Assembly: GCF_001012815.1 (NCBI RefSeq)
Contig: NZ_JYJP01000056.1
Span: 1-35,020, forward strand
Length of the DNA: 35,020 nt
Source of the DNA: Vibrio mexicanus
Lineage (GTDB): Bacteria > Pseudomonadota > Gammaproteobacteria > Enterobacterales > Vibrionaceae
Direction: 5' to 3'
The notes under the pieces: model-generated
Seen by the model: only the letters and a program-made list of their open reading frames with translations
Databases searched by the model: none
What the model was told of the DNA's origin: nothing
In this document: piece by piece, positions 9,843-19,156 of the stretch
Position numbering within the stretch: position 1 is the first letter of the stretch
Layout of the letters: each line of letters starts with the position of its first letter
Made by a program: the position numbers and the translations under genes

Positions 9843-10001
9843 ATATTATTTACTACATAGCGGAGCGGTGCCAAATGCTTATATTGTTATAGTAAGTATT
9901 AGCAGCACATCAGGTTAGGACAACAGTAAAGATCAATATTTCTATGCAGTATTTGTACCACAGATTTTTTGTCGCGCCTATTTGTACCTTTGAGCAGACA
10001 T

Positions 10002-10027
10002 AAAAAAGCCCCGCATAAACGGGGCTT
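10002..10027 (-). terminator. Intrinsic terminator of pflB
   Basis: AAGCCCCG (10006-10013) pairs perfectly with CGGGGCTT (10020-10027), with six A on the plus strand at 10002-10007 giving the U-run on the minus transcript. It starts 25 bases after the pflB stop. Confidence 0.95.
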
Positions 10028-10051
10028 CAAATTTCAAATTAAAAATCTAGA

Positions 10052-12328
<2,277 letters not shown>

Positions 12329-12359
12329 GACATACCTACCTTTTTAGTAGTAAAAACAC

Positions 12360-12405
12360 GTACTGTTTTCGCCGTTGAGCCAGCTATCCCAGATGGGAGC
12401 AGTAC
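12360..12405 (-). promoter_or_regulatory. Possible structured leader of pflB
   Basis: GTACTG (12360-12365) and CAGTAC (12400-12405) are perfect inverted repeats that enclose a second one, CCCA-GA-TGGG (12388-12397). They lie 32-77 bases before the pflB start and could form a branched 5' leader structure if the transcript begins upstream. The function is unknown. Confidence 0.35.
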
Positions 12406-12565
12406 AATCAATTAATAACAATATGTATAGTCGCTAAACCATAGCAACGCACTATAGAAATTGTCACTAAATATAATGTGGGTATCGGCTACCTACATTT
12501 CAATAGTACACTCAATTTTTTTTGCAAACATTAAACTAAATCAATAAATGCTAAAAAATGATAAT

Positions 12566-12595
12566 AAAAATGGGGTGACAATGACTGCCACCCCA
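12566..12595 (-). terminator. Intrinsic terminator of the DUF3360 gene
   Basis: TGGGGTG (12571-12577) pairs with CACCCCA (12589-12595). The plus-strand A-run before it supplies U residues on the minus transcript. It lies 13 bases after the stop codon at 12609. Confidence 0.85.
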
Positions 12596-12608
12596 ACAAA
12601 AGTTTAGT

Positions 12609-14155
12609 TTATAGCCAGGCTTTTAGACCATACTGGCTTTCTAGCATGCCAACTGCAAGCATTGCGACTAGACAGATAACAAATACACCCACTGGGATCA
12701 CAATCTTATCTAGGAACGATAGGCGTGATGCACGCTCTTTGTCACCGATTAGACCGTTGTTGTCTAGGAACATGGTGAGTGCCCACGCTAGAACTGGGTT
12801 AGCTACTACAGAAGCAAAGATACAGATACCTGCAGCTTGAGAGTCTTTCGTATCTTTAACCATTTGCATACCCGCTTCAAGTAGAGGAAGGAATACACCA
12901 ACAAGTAGCGCGATACGCATTACTGGTGGCCATACCGCAACATCCATTGGGAAACCAAGAATAGCAACGATAATACAGAAAGTACCCAGGAGGATAGCAC
13001 CCGCAGGATCGGACGTTTCGCAATCGCTGCTGGAATCATGTACGTACCCCAAGAAGAAGTGATGTTACCACCACCTACCGCAGTACCAACCATTTGACGG
13101 AAAGAACACATAGTCATTGTGTCATCAACGTCCATCAGTACTTTTTCAGTCTTACGTGGGTAGTTTAGTTCTTGGAAGATACGGTGACCTAGGAAGTCAG
13201 GCGACCACATTGCTACTGCAAGGATTGCAAACGGTAGTGATGCAATGAAGTGCTCTAGGTTAGGAAGACCAAGCATCCAACCTTGTTCAGTGCTACCCCA
13301 CCAGTAAACTGGGTTTAGGTTTGGTAGGCCCATCTCAGTTTCGAACTTAAGATCGAAACCTGCGCCCAATGCTAGTGCGATGATCAGACCGGTGATAGCA
13401 CACACTGGGATTGCTAGCCAACGTTTGTTGATTTTCGCAAGGTAAGCATAGATAGCGATGTTGATGCCAAGAACGACTAGGCCAACGTAACCCATGCTGC
13501 CCGCTGCAACTTCAGAAGACTGAAGGCCCGTTGCCCAAGCTTGGATTGAACCGATTTGGCTCATTACACCGGTAAAACCTAGGAATATTAAGAGGCCACC
13601 GGCAGTACCTTCAGAGGTGAGGTTCACCAGTTTGGAGCCACCTTTGAAGTAACTCAATAGCAGGCCGAATACACCAAGAAGGATAGCAAGAGCAAGAGGG
13701 TGAGCACCTGCAAGCGCGATAGAACCAATCAGAGGGATCATCGGGCCGTGGTTACCAGCAAGGTTAGCTCTCGGGTTAAAGAAACCAGAGGCTAAGATAC
13801 AGAACAGAAGTGCAGGGATAAGCATTTCAACACGAGCAACTTCAATCGCGAACTCTTTACCAAGCTCTACGTGATCCCATGCTGCAGTTAAACCATCTGC
13901 CCAAGACATCATTACCGCTGAGTACATCGCGATAATACCAATAGTACCTGCTAGCGCTGGTACAAGATCTTCGAGTTCGAAGCGGAAGTCGCGACCAGGT
14001 AAGTTCAAACCGAAGCGACGTGGCTTCATGATTTGCAGTTCGTGGTCCAGATAATCAGAGCGGCTTTCGAACTCAGATGCCGGACGATGAAGCTCTTTAT
14101 AGCTTTTCGTTTCGATATCTGAAGAAGAATGCGCTTTATTTACTGCGTCTGACAT
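12609..14155 (-). CDS. DUF3360 family multi-spanning membrane protein, putative transporter (frame broken once)
   Basis: Two minus-strand frames give one protein of about 515 residues with about ten hydrophobic helices after an 80-residue soluble N-terminus. It matches, as far as I recognise it, the DUF3360 family common in Vibrio, which is distantly like nucleobase or sulfate permeases. Conserved-looking stretches include SGFFNPRANLAGNHGPMIPL, GTAGGLLIFLGF and QMVGTAVGGGNITSSWGTYM. The substrate is unknown. The frame breaks at about 13006-13007, where a C is missing on the minus strand (ATC-CCT read as ATCCT); one base restores AKRPIPAGAILLGTF. It has its own terminator. A 637-base upstream region is shared with the ABC transporter operon and carries an FNR-like box, so anaerobic control is possible. 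Confidence 0.8.
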
Positions 14156-14385
14156 AGATTCCTCATATTAAAAAGTTAGTCATTCTGCTGTTATCGTAAG
14201 TCAATGGCCGAGGCACTGGCGATAACTTTAAAATTCTATTAGTCCGCTTCCTGCGGTGTTGTCCGTTGTCTGATGTAGCTCGTTGTTTTCGTGCTTAATA
14301 ATAGACAATTACGAAAGAACAAATAAGCCCTGATCTGGCCTTTTGTCTATGTTGGCGAGTTTAACGTGACCTAATTCAATAGTGA

Positions 14386-14399
14386 TTGATCTCGATCAC
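14386..14399. promoter_or_regulatory. Candidate FNR box
   Basis: TTGAT-CTCG-ATCAC matches nine of the ten conserved bases of the FNR consensus TTGAT-N4-ATCAA. It is embedded in a longer near-palindrome, AGTGATTGATCTCGATCACT. It is about 230 bases upstream of the DUF3360 start and about 390 upstream of the ABC transporter start, so the target is uncertain. Anaerobic control would fit with pflB next door. Confidence 0.45.
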
Positions 14400-14434
14400 T
14401 TTATTACAGAGTGTGAAAGAAAACTACACATTGC

Positions 14435-14449
14435 ATACAAACTTTGTAT
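14435..14449. repeat. Perfect 15-base palindrome in divergent promoter region
   Basis: ATACAAA-C-TTTGTAT has two perfect 7-base arms around one base. This is a typical shape for a dimeric regulator site. I do not recognise the regulator. Confidence 0.4.
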
Positions 14450-14627
14450 AGGAAAGCAAAATAGTAGAAATTAATTTACAAAACTTGATGTTAATTAGAT
14501 ATATGCACCGAAATCGAGCATAACTATTTTAAATAAAATCCAAATATTGAGATAGGTCAGGTTTTTATAATTTTGTTAACTACATTGTTACAATGCATTT
14601 ATCTCTTCAATTGGTTTTTATGCAAAG

Positions 14628-14667
14628 TTTGAAGATTAATTCGCTATATAATGAATTTATAGTCATA
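14628..14667 (+). promoter_or_regulatory. Two candidate ArgR-binding ARG boxes overlapping the ABC operon promoter
   Basis: Box 1 (14628-14645, TTTGAAGATTAATTCGCT) and box 2 (14650-14667, AATGAATTTATAGTCATA) each fit the E. coli ARG-box consensus WNTGAATWWWWATTCANW with two or three mismatches. They are separated by 4 bases (usually 3). A TATAAT element sits at 14647-14652, so ArgR bound here would block the promoter. This supports arginine or another basic amino acid as substrate of the downstream transporter. Confidence 0.55.
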
Positions 14668-14792
14668 TAAAATCACTAGCTATACGCTAAATGCAGGTTA
14701 ATCATTTGTTGCATGTTTCGATTTGGAGTGCTAGTTTGTATCGAATTCAGGGTGGAACCCGGCAGTTATAATAAAACAGGGAGTAGTAGCGC

Positions 14793-15563
14793 ATGAAAGA
14801 TGTACCAGCGCTGGACATAAAAGAACTGCATAAAACGTTTGGTCAAAACGAAGTCCTAAAAGGCATCTCATTAGAGGCGCACAAAGGCGACGTTATCTCT
14901 ATCATTGGCTCTTCCGGCTCCGGCAAGAGTACTTTTCTTCGCTGCATTAACCTACTAGAAACTCCAACCGCTGGAGAGATCTGGGTAAACGGTGAACTTA
15001 TCCAAATGAAAAACAACCGCGCAGGGGAAGCCGTCCCTGCCAACGAAAAGCAAGTACAGCGTATCCGTTCACGCCTTGCGATGGTTTTTCAAGGATTCAA
15101 TCTTTGGTCTCATATGACGGTTCTAGAAAACGTTATTGAGGCTCCTGTCCATGTACTGGGTGTCCCTAAAGCTCAAGCTATCGAAAACGCAGAGATGCTA
15201 CTTAAGAAAGTTGGCTTGTATGAGCGTCGTGACTATTACCCAGGTCATCTGTCTGGTGGTCAGCAACAACGTGCGGCAATTGCACGCGCGCTCGCGGTCG
15301 ATCCAGAAGTGATGCTGTTCGACGAACCGACATCGGCACTTGACCCTGAGCTGGTAGGCGAGGTGTTAGGTGTAATGCGTGACCTCGCGGAAGAAGGTAG
15401 AACTATGCTTGTGGTGACGCACGAAATGGCATTTGCTCGCGATGTTTCTAACCACGTGATGTTTTTGCATCAAGGATTAGTGGAAGAACAGGGCGATCCA
15501 GCTAAGCTATTTAAGAACCCAGAGTCAGAACGATTACAACAGTTTATCTCTTCTATCTATTAG
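14793..15563 (+). CDS. Polar amino-acid ABC transporter ATP-binding protein (HisP/ArtP type)
   Basis: A 256-residue ATPase of the polar amino-acid uptake family, closest in layout to HisP/AotP. Walker A GSSGSGKS is at residues 39-46, the Q-loop VFQGFNLW around 98-105, signature LSGGQQQR at 153-160, and Walker B MLFDEPTSALD at 174-184 with the following His in VVTHEM. The insertion between Walker A and the Q-loop (ELIQMKNNRAGEAVPANEKQ) is typical of HisP-like proteins that carry basic amino acids. The start has CAGGGAG upstream. It is the first gene of a four-gene operon with binding protein and two permeases. Arginine, ornithine, lysine or histidine is the likely substrate; the candidate ARG boxes favour arginine. 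The reading frame is intact. Confidence 0.93.
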   Translation: MKDVPALDIKELHKTFGQNEVLKGISLEAHKGDVISIIGSSGSGKSTFLRCINLLETPTAGEIWVNGELIQMKNNRAGEAVPANEKQVQRIRSRLAMVFQGFNLWSHMTVLENVIEAPVHVLGVPKAQAIENAEMLLKKVGLYERRDYYPGHLSGGQQQRAAIARALAVDPEVMLFDEPTSALDPELVGEVLGVMRDLAEEGRTMLVVTHEMAFARDVSNHVMFLHQGLVEEQGDPAKLFKNPESERLQQFISSIY

Positions 15564-15582
15564 AGAGGCAACTGTCTTTATT

Positions 15583-15599
15583 GAGTAGGGCCTCTACTC
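15583..15599 (+). other. Intercistronic hairpin between ATPase and binding-protein genes
   Basis: GAGTAG (15583-15588) pairs with CTACTC (15594-15599) across a GGCCT loop. There is no U-run, so it is not a full terminator. A TATAAT-like sequence follows near 15625-15630, about 25 bases before the binding-protein start, so the hairpin may mark a processing site or an internal promoter that raises binding-protein expression. Confidence 0.4.
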
Positions 15600-15653
15600 G
15601 TCTAAACACAACACTATAGAAAAATATAATATTTCAATCACAGGAGTATGGAA

Positions 15654-16424
15654 ATGAAAAAGTGGTTATTGGCAGCGACAATTGCTGCAACTGCAGTTAC
15701 AGGTATGGCTCAAGCGAAAGAATGGAAAACAGTTCGCTTTGGTATCGAAGGTGCTTACCCTCCATTTAGCTGGACTGAAGCGGATGGCTCACTAAAAGGT
15801 TTCGACGTTGACATGGCTAACGCGCTATGTGAAGAGATGAAAGTAGAATGTAAAATCGTTCCTCAAGATTGGGATGGCATCATTCCTTCACTTCTAGCTC
15901 GCAAGTACGATGCCATCATCGCAGCGATGTCTATCACTGAAGAGCGTAAAAAGCGCGTAGATTTCACTGGTAAATACGCTCTAATCCCGAACAACTTCAT
16001 TGCTAAGAAAGGCGCAAACATCGACTTTGACAACCTTGATGGCGTAAAAGTGGGTGTTCAACGTGCAACGACTCATGACAAGTACCTAACAGACAACTAC
16101 GGTAAGTCGGTTGAAGTGGTTCGCTACGGTTCATTTGACGAAGCTTACCTAGATCTTGCTAACGGTCGTATCGCGACGGTACTTGGCGATGCCTCAGCTC
16201 TAGAAGAAGGTGTGCTTAATAAAGCAGGCGGTGAAGCGTACGAGTTTGTTGGTCCTTCTCTGACTGACCCTAAGTGGTTTGGTGAAGGCTTTGGTATTGC
16301 GGTTCGTAAGCAAGACAAAGATCTGACTAAGCAACTAGACGCTGCGATTCTTGCTTTACGCGAAAAAGGTATTTACCAAGAGATCGCAGCTAAGTACTTT
16401 AACTACGACGTATACGGTCAATAA
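15654..16424 (+). CDS. Periplasmic amino-acid-binding protein of ABC importer
   Basis: A 256-residue solute-binding protein of family 3. The N-terminal signal peptide MKKWLLAATIAATAVTGMAQA is followed by the family opening KTVRFGIEGAYPPFSWTEADGSLKGFDVDMANALCEEM. DWDGIIPSLLARKYDAIIAAMSIT, RKKRVDFTGKY and KVGVQRATTHDKYL are typical of lysine/arginine/ornithine- and histidine-binding proteins. I chose the ATG at 15654 over the one at 15648, because the AGGAG site is then correctly spaced (7 bases) and the signal peptide starts MKK. The two Cys residues in NALCEEMKVECKIV probably form the disulfide seen in LAO/HisJ proteins. It sits between two intercistronic hairpins, which suggests separate control of its dosage. 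Confidence 0.93.
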   Translation: MKKWLLAATIAATAVTGMAQAKEWKTVRFGIEGAYPPFSWTEADGSLKGFDVDMANALCEEMKVECKIVPQDWDGIIPSLLARKYDAIIAAMSITEERKKRVDFTGKYALIPNNFIAKKGANIDFDNLDGVKVGVQRATTHDKYLTDNYGKSVEVVRYGSFDEAYLDLANGRIATVLGDASALEEGVLNKAGGEAYEFVGPSLTDPKWFGEGFGIAVRKQDKDLTKQLDAAILALREKGIYQEIAAKYFNYDVYGQ

Positions 16425-16431
16425 TCGTATA

Positions 16432-16460
16432 AATGAGAGAGACTTTATGTCTCTCTCATT
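16432..16460 (+). other. Strong intercistronic hairpin between binding-protein and permease genes
   Basis: AATGAGAGAGAC (16432-16443) pairs perfectly over 12 bases with GTCTCTCTCATT (16449-16460), with a TTTAT loop. It starts just after the binding-protein stop. With no U-run after it, it should block 3' exonucleases and stabilise the upstream message, giving more binding protein than permease, as is known for similar his operons. Confidence 0.7.
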
Positions 16461-16539
16461 ATCTCTCAATATCAACGTCGAATAGCAGTCTTCGGGGTTG
16501 ATATTCACCAACACATAAGCAGTTCTGTTGGGAAAAATT

Positions 16540-17280
16540 ATGCTGGATTTACAAGGATACGAAGCTTCCATATTGAAGGGAGCCGTGCTAACCATAGAGG
16601 TAGCGTTATTATCGCTGCTACTGGCTATGGTTCTAGGAATGCTGGGAGCACTAGCTAAATTGGCGCCATATCGTTGGGCGCGCGCAATTGCAACGCTTTA
16701 CACAACCATTATTCGTGGCATACCAGACCTCGTTCTGATGATGCTTATCTTCTTTGGTGGGCAGATATTGCTCAACAACAGTCTTTATTCAACGAACGAA
16801 TGGCTCAATGAGTGGTTCGCTTCAAGCAACCCTGATCACGAATGGACGTCTTACTTACCTGACTATATTGATGTCAGTCCATTTGTTGCGGGTGTGCTAA
16901 CTATCGGATTTATCTTTGGCGCTTACATGGCGGAAACCTTCCGTGGAGCGATCATGGCCGTAGACAAAGGTGAGCTTGAAGCCGCGAAAGCATACGGGAT
17001 GAGCTCAGTCTTGGCCTTTAGACGCATTTTGCTCCCGCAAATGATTCGTCATGCTTTGCCGGGGTTCGGCAATAACTGGTTGGTATTGTTAAAAACTACG
17101 GCGCTGGTTTCGATAATCGGCCTTGAAGATATGGTGCGAGTCAGTTCTTTGGCTGCTGGTTCAACAAAAATGCCATTTACCTTCTACATGGCGGTTGCCA
17201 TTATCTTCCTTTTCTTCACCAGTGTTTCAACAGGTTTACTTAAACTCGTTGAGCGCAAATTCAGTATTCATGCGAGGTAG
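16540..17280 (+). CDS. Polar amino-acid ABC transporter permease (HisQ type)
   Basis: A 246-residue inner-membrane permease with five predicted helices that follows HisQ/AotQ: IIRGIPDLVLMMLIFFGGQ, GFIFGAYMAETFRGAIMAV, the EAA loop KGELEAAKAYGMSSVLAFRRILLPQM, then ALPGFGNNWLVLLKTTALVSIIGLEDMV. The EAA loop contacts the ATPase. I placed the start at ATG 16540 with GGGA six bases upstream; an in-frame TTG at 16528 is less likely. It ends immediately before the second permease gene, so the two are likely translationally linked. Compared with HisQ, the loop between the second and third helix regions (about residues 82-110, rich in Asn, Trp and Ser) is longer. Confidence 0.93.
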   Translation: MLDLQGYEASILKGAVLTIEVALLSLLLAMVLGMLGALAKLAPYRWARAIATLYTTIIRGIPDLVLMMLIFFGGQILLNNSLYSTNEWLNEWFASSNPDHEWTSYLPDYIDVSPFVAGVLTIGFIFGAYMAETFRGAIMAVDKGELEAAKAYGMSSVLAFRRILLPQMIRHALPGFGNNWLVLLKTTALVSIIGLEDMVRVSSLAAGSTKMPFTFYMAVAIIFLFFTSVSTGLLKLVERKFSIHAR

Positions 17281-17961
17281 ATGATGGACTTTTCTCTAGT
17301 TGTAGAAAGCTTCCCAATCTACCTCGATGGATTGTGGACGACAGCTTGGCTGGTTGGCCTAGCACTTATTATCGGCTTGGCGGTTGCGATTCCATTGGCG
17401 ATTGCACGAAACAGCCGTAATTATTTGATCATGGGGCCTTCATGGGCGTTCATTTATTTCTTCCGTGGCACGCCACTGTTGGTTCAGCTTTATCTGATTT
17501 ATTATGGCATGGACCAATTTTTCCCCGTTAAAGACACCCTATGGGAAAATGCTTGGTTCTGTGCGTTAGTGGCATTTGTATTAAACACTTCCGCTTATAC
17601 GGCTGAAATTATTCGTGGTGCAATTAATGGCTTGCCATCTGGCGAGGTAGAAGCGGCGAAAGCTTATGGTATGAGCCCTTGGAAAACGTATCAGCGCATC
17701 GTTTTACCAAGTGCATTGAGACGGGCACTTCCAGCTTACAGTAATGAAGTGATTTTCATGCTTCACGGCAGTGCGGTAGCCGGTATCGTTACAATTATGG
17801 ACCTAACAGGTGCGGCACGTTTGGTGAACTCTCGTTACTACGCACCATTCGAGTCTTTCCTGACAGCAGGCCTGTTCTATATGGCACTAACCTTTATTAT
17901 TCTTGCGTGCTTCAAGCAGGCAGAGAAGAAATTCTTGGCGTACCTCAAGCCATTGAGCTAG
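17281..17961 (+). CDS. Polar amino-acid ABC transporter permease (HisM type)
   Basis: A 226-residue permease, partner of the preceding HisQ-type protein. FIYFFRGTPLLVQLYLIYYGM, LNTSAYTAEIIRGAINGLPSG and the EAA loop GEVEAAKAYGMSPWKTYQRIVLPSALRRALPAYSNEVIFMLH match HisM/AotM. It begins directly after the preceding stop codon, with GAGG inside the end of that gene as ribosome site. Either of two adjacent ATG codons (17281 or 17284) could be used. The operon ends at a strong terminator shared with xthA. Confidence 0.93.
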   Translation: MMDFSLVVESFPIYLDGLWTTAWLVGLALIIGLAVAIPLAIARNSRNYLIMGPSWAFIYFFRGTPLLVQLYLIYYGMDQFFPVKDTLWENAWFCALVAFVLNTSAYTAEIIRGAINGLPSGEVEAAKAYGMSPWKTYQRIVLPSALRRALPAYSNEVIFMLHGSAVAGIVTIMDLTGAARLVNSRYYAPFESFLTAGLFYMALTFIILACFKQAEKKFLAYLKPLS

Positions 17962-18007
17962 AGATGACAATAGGCGGCACTTTTCTTAGTTGCGGCTAAT
18001 CAAAACT

Positions 18008-18035
18008 AAAAAGGCTTCCATTCGGAAGCCTTTTT
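18008..18035. terminator. Bidirectional terminator between ABC operon and xthA
   Basis: AAAAAGGCTTCC (18008-18019) and GGAAGCCTTTTT (18024-18035) are perfect 12-base complements around an ATTC loop, with T-runs on both strands. It can end both converging transcripts. Confidence 0.95.
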
Positions 18036-18051
18036 GCATTTCGGACAAAGC

Positions 18052-18858
18052 TTATTTAAACGTTGACCAAATCGGAGCGTGATCCGAAGGCTTTTCAATA
18101 CCACGCAGTTCGTAGTCAATGCCCGCTTCCGTGCACTTGCTGGCGAGTGAGGGTGTAGCAAGAACAACGTCAATGCGCAGGCCACGGTTATCATCGAAGC
18201 CGCGAGAGCGGTAATCAAACCATGAATACTGATCGGTAACGTCTGGGTGAAGGCGACGGAAGGTGTCTTCAAAGCCCCAGTCCATCAAGGTTTTCAGCCA
18301 CTCGCGTTCAATCGGTTGGAATGAACATTTACCTGTTTTTAGCCAACGCTTACGGTTTGGCTCGCCAATACCAATGTCGGCATCGATAGGGCTGATGTTA
18401 ATATCACCCATGACAATGACCTGTTCGTTATTGGTATGGTAGTCATTCAGGTAAGTCATGAGGTCTTTGTAGAACTGCTCTTTGTATGGGAATTTCGTCT
18501 CGTGACTGATGTTATCACCTTGAGGGAAGTAGCCATTTAACACCGTTACCTTTTCGCCAGACTCATCTTCGAAAGTCGCCATAATCATGCGCTTTTGATG
18601 ATCTTCATTATCGGTTGGGAAACCTTTTTGCACAGAGATAGGTTCTTGTTTACAAAGCATTGCAACGCCGTAATGCGCTTTTTGGCCATGAAAGTAAACC
18701 TTGTACCCCATTGCTTCAACATCTTCTATCGGAAACGCCTCATCGTGAACCTTGATCTCTTGTAGGCCAATAACGTCTGGCTGGTGTTTGTCGATGAGAG
18801 CTTGCAATTGGTGTAAACGCGCACGTAGGCCGTTTATGTTAAAGCTGATGACTTTCAT
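18052..18858 (-). CDS. xthA: Exodeoxyribonuclease III (AP endonuclease)
   Basis: A 268-residue protein, the same length as E. coli XthA. The catalytic residues Asn7 (SFNINGL), Glu34 (GLQEIKV), the GDINISP loop and the terminal SDHAPIW (Asp259, His260) are all present. It cleaves abasic sites and removes 3' blocking groups in base-excision repair. A good AAAGGA ribosome site precedes the start at 18858. It stands alone, with the divergent chemoreceptor gene beyond a 298-base gap. Confidence 0.97.
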   Translation of the reverse strand: MKVISFNINGLRARLHQLQALIDKHQPDVIGLQEIKVHDEAFPIEDVEAMGYKVYFHGQKAHYGVAMLCKQEPISVQKGFPTDNEDHQKRMIMATFEDESGEKVTVLNGYFPQGDNISHETKFPYKEQFYKDLMTYLNDYHTNNEQVIVMGDINISPIDADIGIGEPNRKRWLKTGKCSFQPIEREWLKTLMDWGFEDTFRRLHPDVTDQYSWFDYRSRGFDDNRGLRIDVVLATPSLASKCTEAGIDYELRGIEKPSDHAPIWSTFK

Positions 18859-19156
18859 TGAATGTCCTTTCTATTGAATGCTTTGTATTGAGTGCTTTTT
18901 ATATTGAGAAGAAAAACGATGTTATCACGCCAGAGTGCTATCACAAGGCCAACAAAGTCTAAGGCGAGATTTTTTACTAGGTTTGATGCAAATGTTAAGA
19001 TTTGTGTCATCTAGTGATTGATCTATTAACAAATTATGCTCTAATCATTAGGTCAGGTGTATACATAATTAACGATGATTACTGTGGTTTCTTCTCAGTA
19101 AGTCATTGGAACCAAAAATAACAAATGTACCGTTTGTCTACTTATAAGGATGTAGT
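18859..19156. promoter_or_regulatory. Divergent region between xthA and chemoreceptor gene
   Basis: These 298 bases hold no gene that I can support. They should carry the xthA promoter and the chemoreceptor promoter. I did not find a flagellar sigma-28 type element (TAAA...GCCGATAA). Confidence 0.4.

Larger units (their letters stand above)
14156..14792. promoter_or_regulatory. Long divergent promoter region between DUF3360 and ABC transporter genes
   Basis: This 637-base stretch has no gene that I can support. It is AT-rich and holds several regulatory-looking elements, listed separately: an FNR-like box at 14386-14399, a perfect 15-base palindrome at 14435-14449, and two ARG-box-like sequences at 14628-14667 that straddle a TATAAT element. 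A roughly 125-base leader then runs to the ABC transporter start. Confidence 0.6.

Noticed and set aside
12531..12544. FNR-like site TTAAA-CTAA-ATCAA upstream of pflB
   Set aside because: Only the right half matches. It is nearly 200 bases upstream of the start in an AT-rich stretch and close to the neighbouring terminator, so it is too weak to annotate alone.
14749..14762. AGGGTGGAACC sequence that resembles the T-box antiterminator motif in the ABC operon leader
   Set aside because: T-boxes are essentially absent from Gammaproteobacteria, the rest of the motif does not match, and there is no terminator hairpin with U-run between it and the gene. Probably chance.
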